Assembly (NCBI GenBank): GCA_948474755.1
Contig: CAOLHI010002495.1
Coordinates: 62,001 to 126,000 of the forward strand
Length of the DNA: 64,000 bases
Origin: Ctenosaura bakeri
Lineage: Eukaryota; Chordata; Lepidosauria; Squamata; Iguanidae
Direction of reading: 5' to 3'
Made by a program: the position numbers and the translations under genes. Below, piece after piece: positions 55,382-64,000 of the stretch; position 1 is the stretch's first letter; each line of letters begins with the position of its first letter. Below the pieces are notes generated by a model. That model saw only the letters and a list, made by a program, of their open reading frames with translations. It was not told the origin of the DNA and ran no database searches.

Positions 55382-55867
55382 CAGTAGTTTTTAACTTGGG
55401 TCTGTGGATCTCTGGAGGGGCTGCAACGTCCTCAGAAGGCATCTGTGAAAGCCTGAAGAAATGGTATGAGCTTTTACAGTCAAAATAGGAAGGAAGGAAG
55501 GAAGGAAGGAAGGAAGGAAGGAAGGAAGGAAGGAAGGAAGGAAGGTGGACAGATGGATGGACAATCATACTTTGATCTCAAAGAGCAGGAGTCTTTTGCC
55601 AGTGACAGACATCATTTGTACAAATTTCCATTACAAAGTCTAAAATTGTTCAAAAGTTATGAAATTGTTCAATAGCAAAAAATGTACTCAGCACTTGCTG
55701 TTTCTGCATGCAGTGGGAACATGCAAGTGAATGACACTGAGTGGCTGAGAGAAAGCATGTGACATTTCTTGCTACCACACATACACCCAGGAGTTGTCTT
55801 TGTGATCTGTGGCAACAAAGGACATTTAAAAGGGGGTCCATGGGAAAGAAAAGGTTAAGAATCATTG
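55382..55867. mobile_element. Non-autonomous hAT element, copy 3 (486 bp)
   Basis: The ends are CAGTAGTTTTTAACTTGGG and AAAAGGTTAAGAATCATTG. It is flanked by an exact 8-bp duplication TTGTATGC (55374-55381 and 55868-55875), diagnostic of hAT. The interior is collinear with copy 1, including the GGAA array at 55487-55545. Confidence 0.93.
55487..55545. repeat. (GGAA)n array inside hAT copy 3
   Basis: About 59 bases of GGAA units. It sits between TTTTACAGTCAAAATA and a GATGGATGGACAATCA segment, the same junctions as in copy 1. Confidence 0.95.
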
Positions 55868-55875
55868 TTGTATGC

Positions 55876-56849
55876 TATTCCTGTTTTTATTAAAAGATAG
55901 TGTTTGTTTGTTTGTTTGTTTGTTTGGCGGGGATAGCTTTGTCTTGAATAAACATTTAAGATCCATTAACCTTGTGAAAAATTTGCTAGCTTTGCAGAGA
56001 TGAAAATGGTTCGAACTGGTTTGTTCGGATGGATTCACATGCCTGCCTCCATACATGGACTGTCCTTGGGGCAAACTTTGCAGGAAGGAATAATGTGCTG
56101 AAAGGAATAATGACATTTCCAGTTCCTTATTTGTGTAATTACCCAAAGGCCATGGCCTGAATCCTCTTCTTAGCCCCATCAAGAGTAGGCCTGTAGAATC
56201 GGTAGGCTTCACTTTTATACTGACTCTTTCTTCAACTACTAGGTCACTGGGTCTATTTTATTGGAATTAACCAATAGGATTCAGGCCTTTTTTAAATTAT
56301 GAAATACTCTCGGGTAGCAATGCAGTCCAAAGATTTTTTTAAAATAATGAGTTCCATACATCTTGCACGGTGGAACACAGGCTGTGTAAATCAGTTCGTC
56401 CGAAAACAAAACATTTTGTTTACTCACATGTACAGTCTCTGGTTTAGATCACCTGATCCACGTGCTTCTCTTGTACAGTACCCTGGACAACAGAAGGAGG
56501 AACAGAATGATGTCATTGTCAAACAACCTTTTCTGGTTCAGAGATTTGGCAGTCAGCCGATACCTTTGGATGACTCATACTTGAATTTCATAAGTCCCAT
56601 TCATTAAATTGTTCCTTGATATTCTCTCAGTATCTCCTTGAGTTCTCTGACTCCCTTTGTCTGTTTTTTCCCAAAACTTGGACTACAGTTTTCTAAATCC
56701 CTCTGCAAGCACAGCCACAAACATGCTGCCTGGGTGATTCTAGGAGATATAGTATCCAAAAACATTAATGTTTCCAAGCTGTGCTCTTCACAGTTAATTC
56801 TTGGTAATTTACTGACACCATGAATATTGCAAAGGCAGAAGCAGACTTT
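55876..56849. other. Anonymous sequence with (GTTT)n
   Basis: A GTTT run lies at 55902-55926. At 56725-56790 a hAT-MITE scrap (TTTCCAAGCTGTGCTC) is visible. The 102- and 116-codon frames have no domain I recognise. Confidence 0.45.
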
Positions 56850-57051
56850 GGCCACTTCTGCGCTATACAGTTACAGCATCATTATTCTACTTTCAACATC
56901 CTATGTAATCCTGGGGTTTGCAGTTTAGGGAGAGGCATTTAGAATTCTCAGCCAGAGAACTCTTTGGCCTCAGTAAACTACAAACCCCAGAATTCCACAG
57001 GATATTAAAAGTGGAATAATAGCGCTGTAACAATGTAGTGTGGAAATGGCC
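56850..57051. mobile_element. Palindromic MITE, 202-bp subtype, TSD TTT
   Basis: The ends are GGCCACTTCTGCGCTATACA and TGTAGTGTGGAAATGGCC (inverse). TTT flanks both sides (56847-56849 and 57052-57054). Confidence 0.9.
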
Positions 57052-57284
57052 TTTGACTCAGGGAAGAACGAAGACCTGTAATGGAGAATACTCCCAGAGG
57101 GTAGTTCCTAGTGCTACCAGTCAAAGAGTGTTGGGATGCTCTTCCATCTTTCCTTCATCAGTGAATTTACTGTGATAAGAAAAACACCAGAGGAAATTCA
57201 AGTAGAAAAAGATGGAATCTGGATCCCTGTAAAACTCTCTTAAGATTGAGATCCTATACACTTTTACTTCCATATAAAGAGGAG

Positions 57285-57470
57285 CTAGTGTGGCATAGTA
57301 CTTCGAGCATTGGACTACAACCCTGGAGACTAGGATTCGATTCCCTGCTCAGTCATGGAAACCCACTGGATGACTTTGAGTGCATCATACATTCTAAGCC
57401 CAGAAAACCTTGAGATAAGTTCAACTTAGGGTCACCATAACTTGGAAACACCTTGAAGGCACACAACCAC
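57285..57470 (+). mobile_element. tRNA-derived SINE (Sauria-type), full length
   Basis: The head is GTGTGGCATAGTACTTCGAG and the B-box region GGATTCGATTCCCT. The body is CATGGAAACCCACTGGATGA and the tail GGAAACACCTTGAAGGCACA, then CAACCACAC. Confidence 0.9.
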
Positions 57471-57620
57471 ACAAGTGTCTCAAAACACTGAAAGGGACTT
57501 ATTACCTAGTACATAGGCCTAGGACAGCAGCCTGATTATTTTTAAATGAAGTTTATTGTGTGGTGCTCTTATACCAGCTTTCAAGGCCAAGTTATTTGGC
57601 CTACTGAAGCAAAGGACAAA

Positions 57621-58088
57621 GGCCTTTTCCTCACTGGGCTATTAAAATGGTGCAGAGCGACCTGCAACAGAGGTCTTCTGCACCGTAGAGTGGACTGGGG
57701 TGGACTACTTTTTGTAGTTCCATACCTCAATCCACTCCGGAGCGAACCAGAACTGGTCGCACAGCGTGTTTTTTAAAAATCTCTTTTTAGAGGTTTTTAA
57801 AAAGCACGGAGTGCATGACTCTGTGTCGCTCCGTCGCCACGCTCCGGTGCAGTTTTGCAGGTGTGCGCAAGTGCGTGCCTGCAGATCTGCCAGGGGCGGG
57901 CTTTAGGCTGGCGAGCTTCTCCGGTTGGTGGAGAACCTCCACCAACCGGAAGCCGCCATTTTGGACGCCGGAGCAGTGCGGAGCAATGAGCTTGCACTGC
58001 TCCTCATCCCGATGGACTCAACCGGACGGAGAAGAAAGTCAGTGAGTCCTGTTTTTGCCCGTTTATTTTCACACACGCGGAAAGGGTC
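57621..58088. mobile_element. GC-rich long MITE (type L2), 468 bp, TSD AAA
   Basis: The ends are GGCCTTTTCCTCACTGGGCT and CACACACGCGGAAAGGGTC. AAA flanks both sides (57618-57620 and 58089-58091). The interior (TGCCAGGGGCGGGCTTTAGG, GGTTGGTGGAGAACCTCCAC) is homologous, inverted, to 37957-38343. The frames at 57797-58045 lie wholly inside it. Confidence 0.88.
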
Positions 58089-58620
58089 AAAGTGTCAGTT
58101 TCTACCCAGTCCCCATTCAGGTAATCAAAGATGCTCTTGAATCTTACTTGGGCACTTGACATAGAATCTCTGACCATACCTGAGGGGAAAAATAGTTTAG
58201 GCAGCCCAGGATAGATTGTGTGGCATACACACTTCTGTTTCCCCAACAGATTGGAACAATCATGGAGTTCAGGAGGAACACCCAGATGTCCAAGCTGTTG
58301 CTCCTCCTCTATCTCCTTCCAAAGATGGTTGCCTCACTTGGCCTAATGATAGGAACAGTTTTGTCATTGATAAATACCTATCAGTATCTCTGCTCACATT
58401 CACCACCCTATGGAAATTAAATTGGGGGAGTGTTCCAGCTGCTTAATTTTTGTGATGGTAACCTATATTCCTGAGCATTCATACACTCAAATCTGCCACA
58501 TAGCAGAATATCTGGTCTGCTTTCTTTCCCATTTATTGCTGGCCGTCTAGTTACAAGATGTAAACAAGACTCAAGAAAACAAAATTAGGGAACATTCCGG
58601 GTGTTTTTTTTCCTTTGATG
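58089..58620. other. Anonymous sequence
   Basis: The frames 58216-58446 and 58004-58246 overlap one another on different strands and frames. No domain is seen. Confidence 0.45.
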
Positions 58621-58639
58621 TAACCTTTATTCTAAGTGT

Positions 58640-58860
58640 TAAATGCAACACTTTATAGCAATTACGGAGAAGCCACTGACCATATTACAAGCGTAATAGC
58701 ATTAGCAAAACTGTCACTGTGTACACAGCGGCAGACGCCAAATTAATTTTCGATTCATTAACAAAATCCTTATTTGCATGATTGAAATGTCATGCTGGAT
58801 AAATGCATGTGGCTTATAATAAATCATTGAACAAAATTGCCACCTGATGAGGGGAAGAAA
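58640..58860. promoter_or_regulatory. Candidate conserved non-coding element
   Basis: This AT-rich, repeat-free stretch carries CCAAATTAATTTTCGATTCA, TCCTTATTTGCATGATTG (with an ATTTGCAT octamer-type POU site) and GCTTATAATAAATCATTGAA. The density of homeodomain/POU-like cores and the absence of repeat texture resemble known vertebrate developmental enhancers. This is inference; alignment would decide. Confidence 0.35.
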
Positions 58861-59254
58861 TGGAACAAACAGATAGGGTTCATGACCTCTTTGAGGACCC
58901 AGTGGGACGAGAAGAAGGTTTTCTGCTGACTTAATGGGATTCGGATGAGTTTTCTTCCAAGTCAGTAAGAGAGGCTTTCTAAATATGTCGCAAAGAAATA
59001 GCCCAAAGGCATGAATTACTGGCTTCTGGTACAACCAGAATGAAGGAAAAAAAGACAAAATGGTTTGACTACTGCAAAGCACTTTGTGGGATGTGTCTGT
59101 TTAATATTAGCTTCCCATATTACAAAACAAGGGGAATTTCTTGAAGGCATGGCTTTTGAGTTTGACATGACCTGAAGATGACATGGGGAGGATGAGAATT
59201 TTATTTCAGTTCATATTTGATAAGATTTGATCAAAATTTTATACAAATTTACAT
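58861..59254. other. Anonymous sequence
   Basis: The 122-codon minus frame at 58714-59082 crosses the candidate enhancer and shows no domain. Nothing else is recognised. Confidence 0.45.
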
Positions 59255-59778
59255 AATGGATAATGAAGACACTGTTAAAAAATTCCTATACCTTGGCTCA
59301 GTCATTAACCAAAATGGAAACTAGGTCTTGCAAAGGTAGCAATCAGGTAAGAATCAGATAGCATCCTCAACTGAACAGATATGTTATCCAGTAGAAACAT
59401 CTACAATGTGTTACCACATTTCCAGCTTTTGTGTATGACTGTGAAAGCTGAGCAGTGAAAAAAGCTGGCAGGAAGAAAATCAATTCATTTGACATGTGGC
59501 ACTGGAAGAGAGTTCTCCAGATATCACTGACAGTGAAAAAGACAAATAAATGGGTCTTGCAGCAAATGAAGACTGACCCTTCCCTAAGAGGCCAAAATGA
59601 CTAAGCTGAGGCTGCCACACATTGGACACATCATGAGACGATTTGACCCACTGGAAAACATGATAATGCTCAGTAAAGTGGAAGGCAGTAAAGTGGAAGG
59701 CAGTAGAAGTGGTTTGATTCTATCGAGGAGGCCCTCGTCCTGAGTTTGCAAGACCTAAACAGGGTTATTAATAACGGG
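59255..59778 (+). mobile_element. RTE/Bov-B-like LINE fragment, cut by a MITE
   Basis: AAATTCCTATACCTTGGCTC, GACTGTGAAAGCTGAGCAGT, GAAAAAGACAAATAAATGGG and AAAATGACTAAGCTGAGGCT follow the order of the Bov-B-type C-terminal coding block on the plus strand. A small tandem GTAAAGTGGAAGGCA lies at about 59674-59702. It is broken by many stops. Confidence 0.72.
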
Positions 59779-59946
59779 GGCCATTTCCGCACTAGCCTGT
59801 TATAGTGCAATTATTCCACTTTCAACATCCTATGGAATCCTGGGGTTTGCAGTTTAAGGAGGGGCCTCAAAGTAGAATATAGAATAATTGCACTATAACT
59901 ACAACATCCATAGGATGTTGAAAGTGGAATAATCGCACTACAACAT
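59779..59946. mobile_element. Palindromic MITE, rearranged right half
   Basis: The left arm (GGCCATTTCCGCACTAGCCT, CCTATGGAATCCTGGGGTTT) is intact. After GGGGCCTCAAAG the right half has two partial copies of the terminal arm, AATAATTGCACTATAACTAC and AATAATCGCACTACAACATC, around GGATGTTGAAAGTGG. The terminal GAAATGGCC is missing. Confidence 0.85.
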
Positions 59947-60619
59947 CTATATAGCAAGCAGGGGACTTTTCCATATCAAGAAGAGCTATGTCTCTCAAAT
60001 TTTGCTGCTGTAAATGGGAATGAAGGATTTATTTGTTTTTTAAAAAATGCCAACCTCAAATCTCTTCATTTTTGGAATGGGAAGAACTTGAGTGTGCCTT
60101 GGGTGAGTGTTAATGAATACAGAAGAAACTGTGAAATGGCCAAATTTTCCCATCTTTTGACAGAAATCTGATGCAGGGAATATCCAGTTGAGCTTAACAA
60201 CGTTTCTAGCATCATGTTGTACAGGTGCAGTCCCTTTTCCAAAGCATCCAGGTTTATATTCCATTGTGCAGAGTGATGCTCTGTTCAGCACCTGTCATTT
60301 TTATTTTTTTCTAAACACAATTCAAGGTCTTTCGTAAATGTCACAAACCAGCAGCACTTGCTTTCTGAGTCTGAGGCGACTATTCCTTCAGTGGGTTTAA
60401 AGTTTCTCTCTCTCTCGCTTTGAATGTATCCCTGTGCTGGTTCTACACTGCCTGGATGTATTGCAGATTGCAGAGATGAAAGGATGCATCAGAGGGCAAT
60501 CAAGGCATTTTCCATCTGAGCCAGAAAGCCAATTGTGCAGAGATAAACTACACTGCACACCCTGATTGAGGTATATTTTATTCCCTGTTTGTCGGCCCTC
60601 TCTTTTTTTTCCCCATCAC
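59947..60619. other. Anonymous sequence
   Basis: No exon or classified repeat is supported. A CT run lies at 60405-60418. Confidence 0.5.
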
Positions 60620-61190
60620 AGGGCTCACAGCCCCTAGAACAGGGCTTTCAAGTGCCATGTCTCAACACATTAGTGTGTCACCTCCCTGAGCTGAGAAAGA
60701 CCCCCACCCACCCTGAGCCTCTCCTGTTGCCGCTGCAGCAGCAGGTCAGGAACAGGTAGGGGAACTTCCTTTCCTCCTGCTGCGGCCCTCGCCAGGGTCT
60801 TTCCTTGGCGAGGGCATCTTTTCTTAAGGTCTTTCCTTGGTGAGTGTGATGACAGAGAGCCAGGATGAGGAAGGGAGGCTGCCTTTCCCGCTGCCGCCAC
60901 CCTCACTGGGGTCTTTCCTCAGTGAGGACAATGGTAGCGAGCCATGATTGGGGGGAGCTGCTTTTCCCACTACTGCCACCCTCACCGGGGTACTTTCTCA
61001 GTGAGGGCAACGGAAGTGGGACTGCCTTTCCTGCTACTGCTAACTCTTCGGGGTCTTTCCTTGGTGAAGGCCATGGCAACAAGCCAGGGTGGGTTCAGGG
61101 GGGCTGCCTTTCCCACTGTTTAACCTCTGGTTTGCTAGTCAAACTGAATTACTGTGCCACGAAATGATGCATGTCCAAAAAGTGTGTCAC
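60620..61190. repeat. GC-rich minisatellite (about 78-bp period)
   Basis: The motif GGTCTTTCCT(T/C)(G/A)GTGAGG recurs at about 60797, 60830, 60909, 60987 and 61051, with CTGCCTTTCCCGCTGC blocks in step. The flanks ACATTAGTGTGTCACCTCC and AAAAAGTGTGTCACCAACA resemble the subtermini of a hAT element, so the array may fill a degenerate hAT element. Confidence 0.75.
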
Positions 61191-61387
61191 CAACATGAAC
61201 AGTTTGCTCTAAAATAACAGAAAGGGTCAAAGCAGGCATTGTAGAAGGCTGAATATTTCCATTTGTAACTGTTTAGGAAACTAAAGGTCTGGGCATGGCG
61301 GGTGGATGCTTCAGAGTGAACTTTTTAAAGCTGCCTTTCCTAAATAAAGAAAGCTTTGCTGCTTTCTAGAGGAGTGGGTGATACTAT

Positions 61388-61589
61388 GGCCATTTCTACA
61401 CTACATTATTATAGTGCTATTATTGCATTTTCAACCTCCTATAGAATCCTGGGGTTTGCAGTTTAGGGAATGGTATTTAGAATTCTCAGCCAGAGAGCTC
61501 TTTGACCTCAATAAACTACAAACCCCAGAATTCCACAGGATGTTGAAAGTGGAATAGCAGCACTATAACAGTGTAGGGCGGAAATGGCC
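61388..61589. mobile_element. Palindromic MITE, 202-bp subtype
   Basis: The ends are GGCCATTTCTACACTACATT and AGTGTAGGGCGGAAATGGCC. The centre is AATTCTCAGCCAGAGAGCTC. The flanks are TAT and TTA, not an exact duplication. Confidence 0.9.
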
Positions 61590-62060
61590 TTAGATTCAGA
61601 AATATCACCAGTGTAATGCAGGGGTGGTCGATTGTCGAGAGGGGTCAGAGGCCAATTTCCCCCCTAATGACCTTTGCTCAGGCCACACTCCTGGACAGCA
61701 CACAGGCAGCGTATATAGTTTTTTCATCTGTTTTCCAACCAAAAGGATGGCAGGAAGTGACACAACACTAGGTTCTGGTTGCCATTTTGGCCAGGAAATG
61801 GACAAAAAAGGAAGTACGGGAGAATACAGGGGAATTGGGGAGTATATGGGAGGAACAAGGACATTGGGAGTGGTGGGGAGGTTGGTATGAAAAACACCTG
61901 AAAACCATGTTAAAATAGTAATCAGATTTAGGGGTCTTTAGGAAACTACTGGGGTATATTGGGATCTGCAAAAGTGGTGTCTGATAGATGCATGTAGCCC
62001 ACGAGCCACACTTTTTCCTTACCTGCATACCCCCTAGCATTTCACAGGTGAAAACTAAAG
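61590..62060. other. Anonymous sequence
   Basis: Overlapping short frames only; no repeat or exon is recognised. A GGGGTATATTGGGATCTGC stretch at about 61951 has no known counterpart. Confidence 0.45.
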
Positions 62061-62177
62061 TCCTTTCCGCGCTAGAGTGTTATAGCGCCGGCCCCTCCCG
62101 AAACTGCAAACCCCAGGATTCCATAAGATGTTGAAAGTGGAATCATAGTGCTATAACACTCTAGTGCAGAAACAGCC
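62061..62177. mobile_element. MITE with large left-arm deletion
   Basis: The left terminus GTCCTTTCCGCGCTAGAGTG and TTATAGCGC join directly to GGCCCCTCCCGAAACTGC, the start of the right arm. The right arm is complete to CTAGTGCAGAAACAGCC. About 60 bases of the left arm are gone. Confidence 0.88.
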
Positions 62178-62310
62178 ACACTCTCTCAGCCTCAGAGGAA
62201 GGCAAAGACAAACCCCCTCTGAAAAAAATTTTGCCAAGAAAACTCTGTGATAGCTTCATTTTCATGTCACCATAAGATGGAAATGCCTTGAAGGCAACAC
62301 AAAAACAAGG
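62178..62310 (+). mobile_element. SINE 3' half next to MITE
   Basis: CACACTCTCTCAGCCTCAGA, GGAAGGCAAAGACAAACCCC, and the tail AGATGGAAATGCCTTGAAGG then CAACACAAAAACAAGG. It starts exactly where the MITE ends, so the SINE head may have been lost at that junction. Confidence 0.85.
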
Positions 62311-62436
62311 GATCATGAATACAAATCACTCATGAATGTGTAACTTTAGGTTATGCATTTGTAACTGTGACTGTGAATTCCAGCTAAGGTTCTAAAACAT
62401 ACACAATTTGATTTTTCTGCCTTACTAAAAGACTGA

Positions 62437-62638
62437 GGGCCTTTCCGCCTTCACTGTTATAGAGCTATTATTACACTTTCAATGTCCTGTGGGATTCTGA
62501 GGTTTGTAGTTTACTGAGGCGAAAAGAGTTCTCTGGTTGACAATTCTAAATGCCCTTCCCTAAACTGCAAACCGAAGGATTCCACAGGATGTTGAAAGTG
62601 AAATAATAGCACTATAACAGTGTAGTGCAGAAAGGCCC
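62437..62638. mobile_element. Palindromic MITE, 202-bp subtype, TSD TGA
   Basis: The ends are GGGCCTTTCCGCCTTCACTG and CAGTGTAGTGCAGAAAGGCCC. TGA flanks both sides (62434-62436 and 62639-62641). Confidence 0.93.
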
Positions 62639-62641
62639 TGA

Positions 62642-64000
62642 GAAAAACCTAATTGTATTGGATTCTCCCTTGGAAGCATATGGTAAATTCATTCTTATAT
62701 TGCTGAAGTGAAAATGTTAACAGATGTGCTCATCAACAGCAGCAGGCCTGAGTTTGTCACAGGCTTATTAGGAACATGGCCCAGTTTTACAACAGATTCT
62801 CTGTGAAACTCTATTCATGAAAACTGATCATTCCACATTCAGCACAAAGGGTGGTGCTGTTCCCTGGGCTTTTAAACGAAAAATAATTTTTAAAAAGCAA
62901 CAACAGCAGCAATGAAAGATGATCCAAAATCACAAGCACATAGTACAACTAGACTTAATAAAAATTGACTAGGATAATGCAGAAAGCACCAGAGGTAGAA
63001 TAATTAATTGTCAGTATTGATGTAACTCTCAGGACAGCATTCCAGAACACACTGGGTCCCCTGTCTTTCTCTCTATTAATCAAACATAACCCAGAATCGT
63101 GTTCTCACTGGAGTGATTAAGCCGGTAGCCTTAGCTCTATTCCTATAGAGTAAAATGCTGACAGAGTTGCCTCCATGCAAAGTTCTCCTATCATTCTTTT
63201 TCATTAACAACACACAGCTCACCCACCAGTCCTAAAGTGTGGCTAGAAATCTCAGTCACATTTGCAAATTGCAGCAGAGGGCCAGGGCAGAAAAGAAATG
63301 TTGAAAACTCTGTGGAGTTTATATGGCCTGGATCTATTTTCATGCCATCACAGTCTCATTCTGGGGCCAGAGGAATTGAGACTGAGCACAGGCGTATGCT
63401 GGAGTTGTCGCAGTTTGGCAAGGACAGTCCTGATCAGTCTATTTTATTTTGTTTCACTTTTTCAGCTGCTTTTAAAATGCCCCAGTTTCCCTCTCCTTCT
63501 CCTGCTTTCCTCCTTTGTCTTCAGCTTACTTCAGTTACTGCAAACTGAGTTCAAACTGCAAAAGTCATTTGCACTCAGATAACTTAGGAGAGAGGAGAGG
63601 ATGTCTTAGATTTCTAATGGCACTATTGTTGTAGATTTCTTCTAGAGTGGATGGATCAGCCTGGCAAGTTTACCTGGACTTTCAGGAAGCTTTTGACGAA
63701 AGCCCTTTTCAAATGCTTCTGGGTACAAGTAGTAATCGTGGGTTAAAAGGAAATATCCTTCTATGGATAAGGAAATGATTACAGAACATGAACCATGTTG
63801 TTTTAATGCCTTGGTTTACATTTCCACATTACATTTTTGCACCCAAATAAATAGCTCTAACGTCAGGTTTGGAGTAATACAGTTTGACTGATTGGCCTTA
63901 ATACAATGCTAAACATAATGTAAACCAGCAAGACTTCTTATTATATAATGGGGCTGTACAAACTCTGTCCACACCCAGAAACAATGAGATAGGACTCACG
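62642..64000. other. Anonymous sequence with unclassified repeat, copy 2
   Basis: The stretch 63390-63605 is the partner of 35095-35320 (CAGCTGCTTTTAAAATGCCC, CAGCTTACTTCAGTTACTGC, AACTGAGTTCAAACTGCAAA). The frames at 63237-63582 overlap it and are repeat-derived. The rest is anonymous. Confidence 0.55.

Overview
The window reads as intergenic or intronic DNA of a squamate reptile, most likely an iguanian (anole- or fence-lizard-like) species. The evidence is the repeat content: CR1 LINEs ending in ATTCTATG repeats, L2 tails, RTE/Bov-B-like LINE fragments, tRNA-derived SINEs whose tail resembles the Bov-B 3' end (the Sauria SINE arrangement), a fragment matching SPIN hAT transposons, and a very dense set of palindromic MITEs. 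The species call is inference. I found no convincing host protein-coding exon and no functional RNA gene. Nearly all long open frames fall in repeats, microsatellites or anonymous sequence.

Layout. 1-6.7 kb: a SINE split by a MITE, a 475-bp hAT element with an internal GGAA array, an old minus-strand CR1/L3-like LINE and a tandem hairpin repeat. 6.7-15.4 kb: mostly anonymous sequence with two foldback hairpins and a minus-strand solo LTR (family A). 15.4-17.5 kb: CR1, three SINE pieces, a perfect-looking MITE foldback and a Bov-B-like tail. 18.4-19.8 kb: a second family-A solo LTR that contains a complete GC-rich solo LTR of another family (B); both have TG...CA ends and exact 5-bp target duplications. 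21-32 kb: A-rich LINE-UTR-like tracts, MITEs, an L2 LINE, a 679-bp hAT element and a SPIN terminus abutting CR1. 34-40 kb: a cluster of MITEs of three related types. 40.2-41.5 kb: the only recognisable coding remnant, a frameshifted 5'-truncated CR1 reverse transcriptase. 49.2-51.0 kb: stacked CR1s, one split by a 369-bp Helitron. 52-64 kb: more MITEs, a third hAT copy with an exact 8-bp target duplication, Bov-B-like fragments, two minisatellites and a candidate conserved non-coding element.

The main content is an archive of transposition. At least two dozen MITE copies share GGCC(A/T)TTTC-type ends and commonly 3-bp target duplications. They fall into a short palindromic type (about 165-205 bp) and two longer GC-rich types (about 390-520 bp). 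Nested insertions give relative ages: MITE into SINE, MITE into MITE, LTR B into LTR A, Helitron into CR1, MITE into Bov-B. The strongest new observations are the nested solo LTRs, the Helitron with a reconstructable empty site and a captured MITE fragment, recombinant MITE copies whose arms come from different subfamilies, and GGAA arrays that sit inside DNA transposons.
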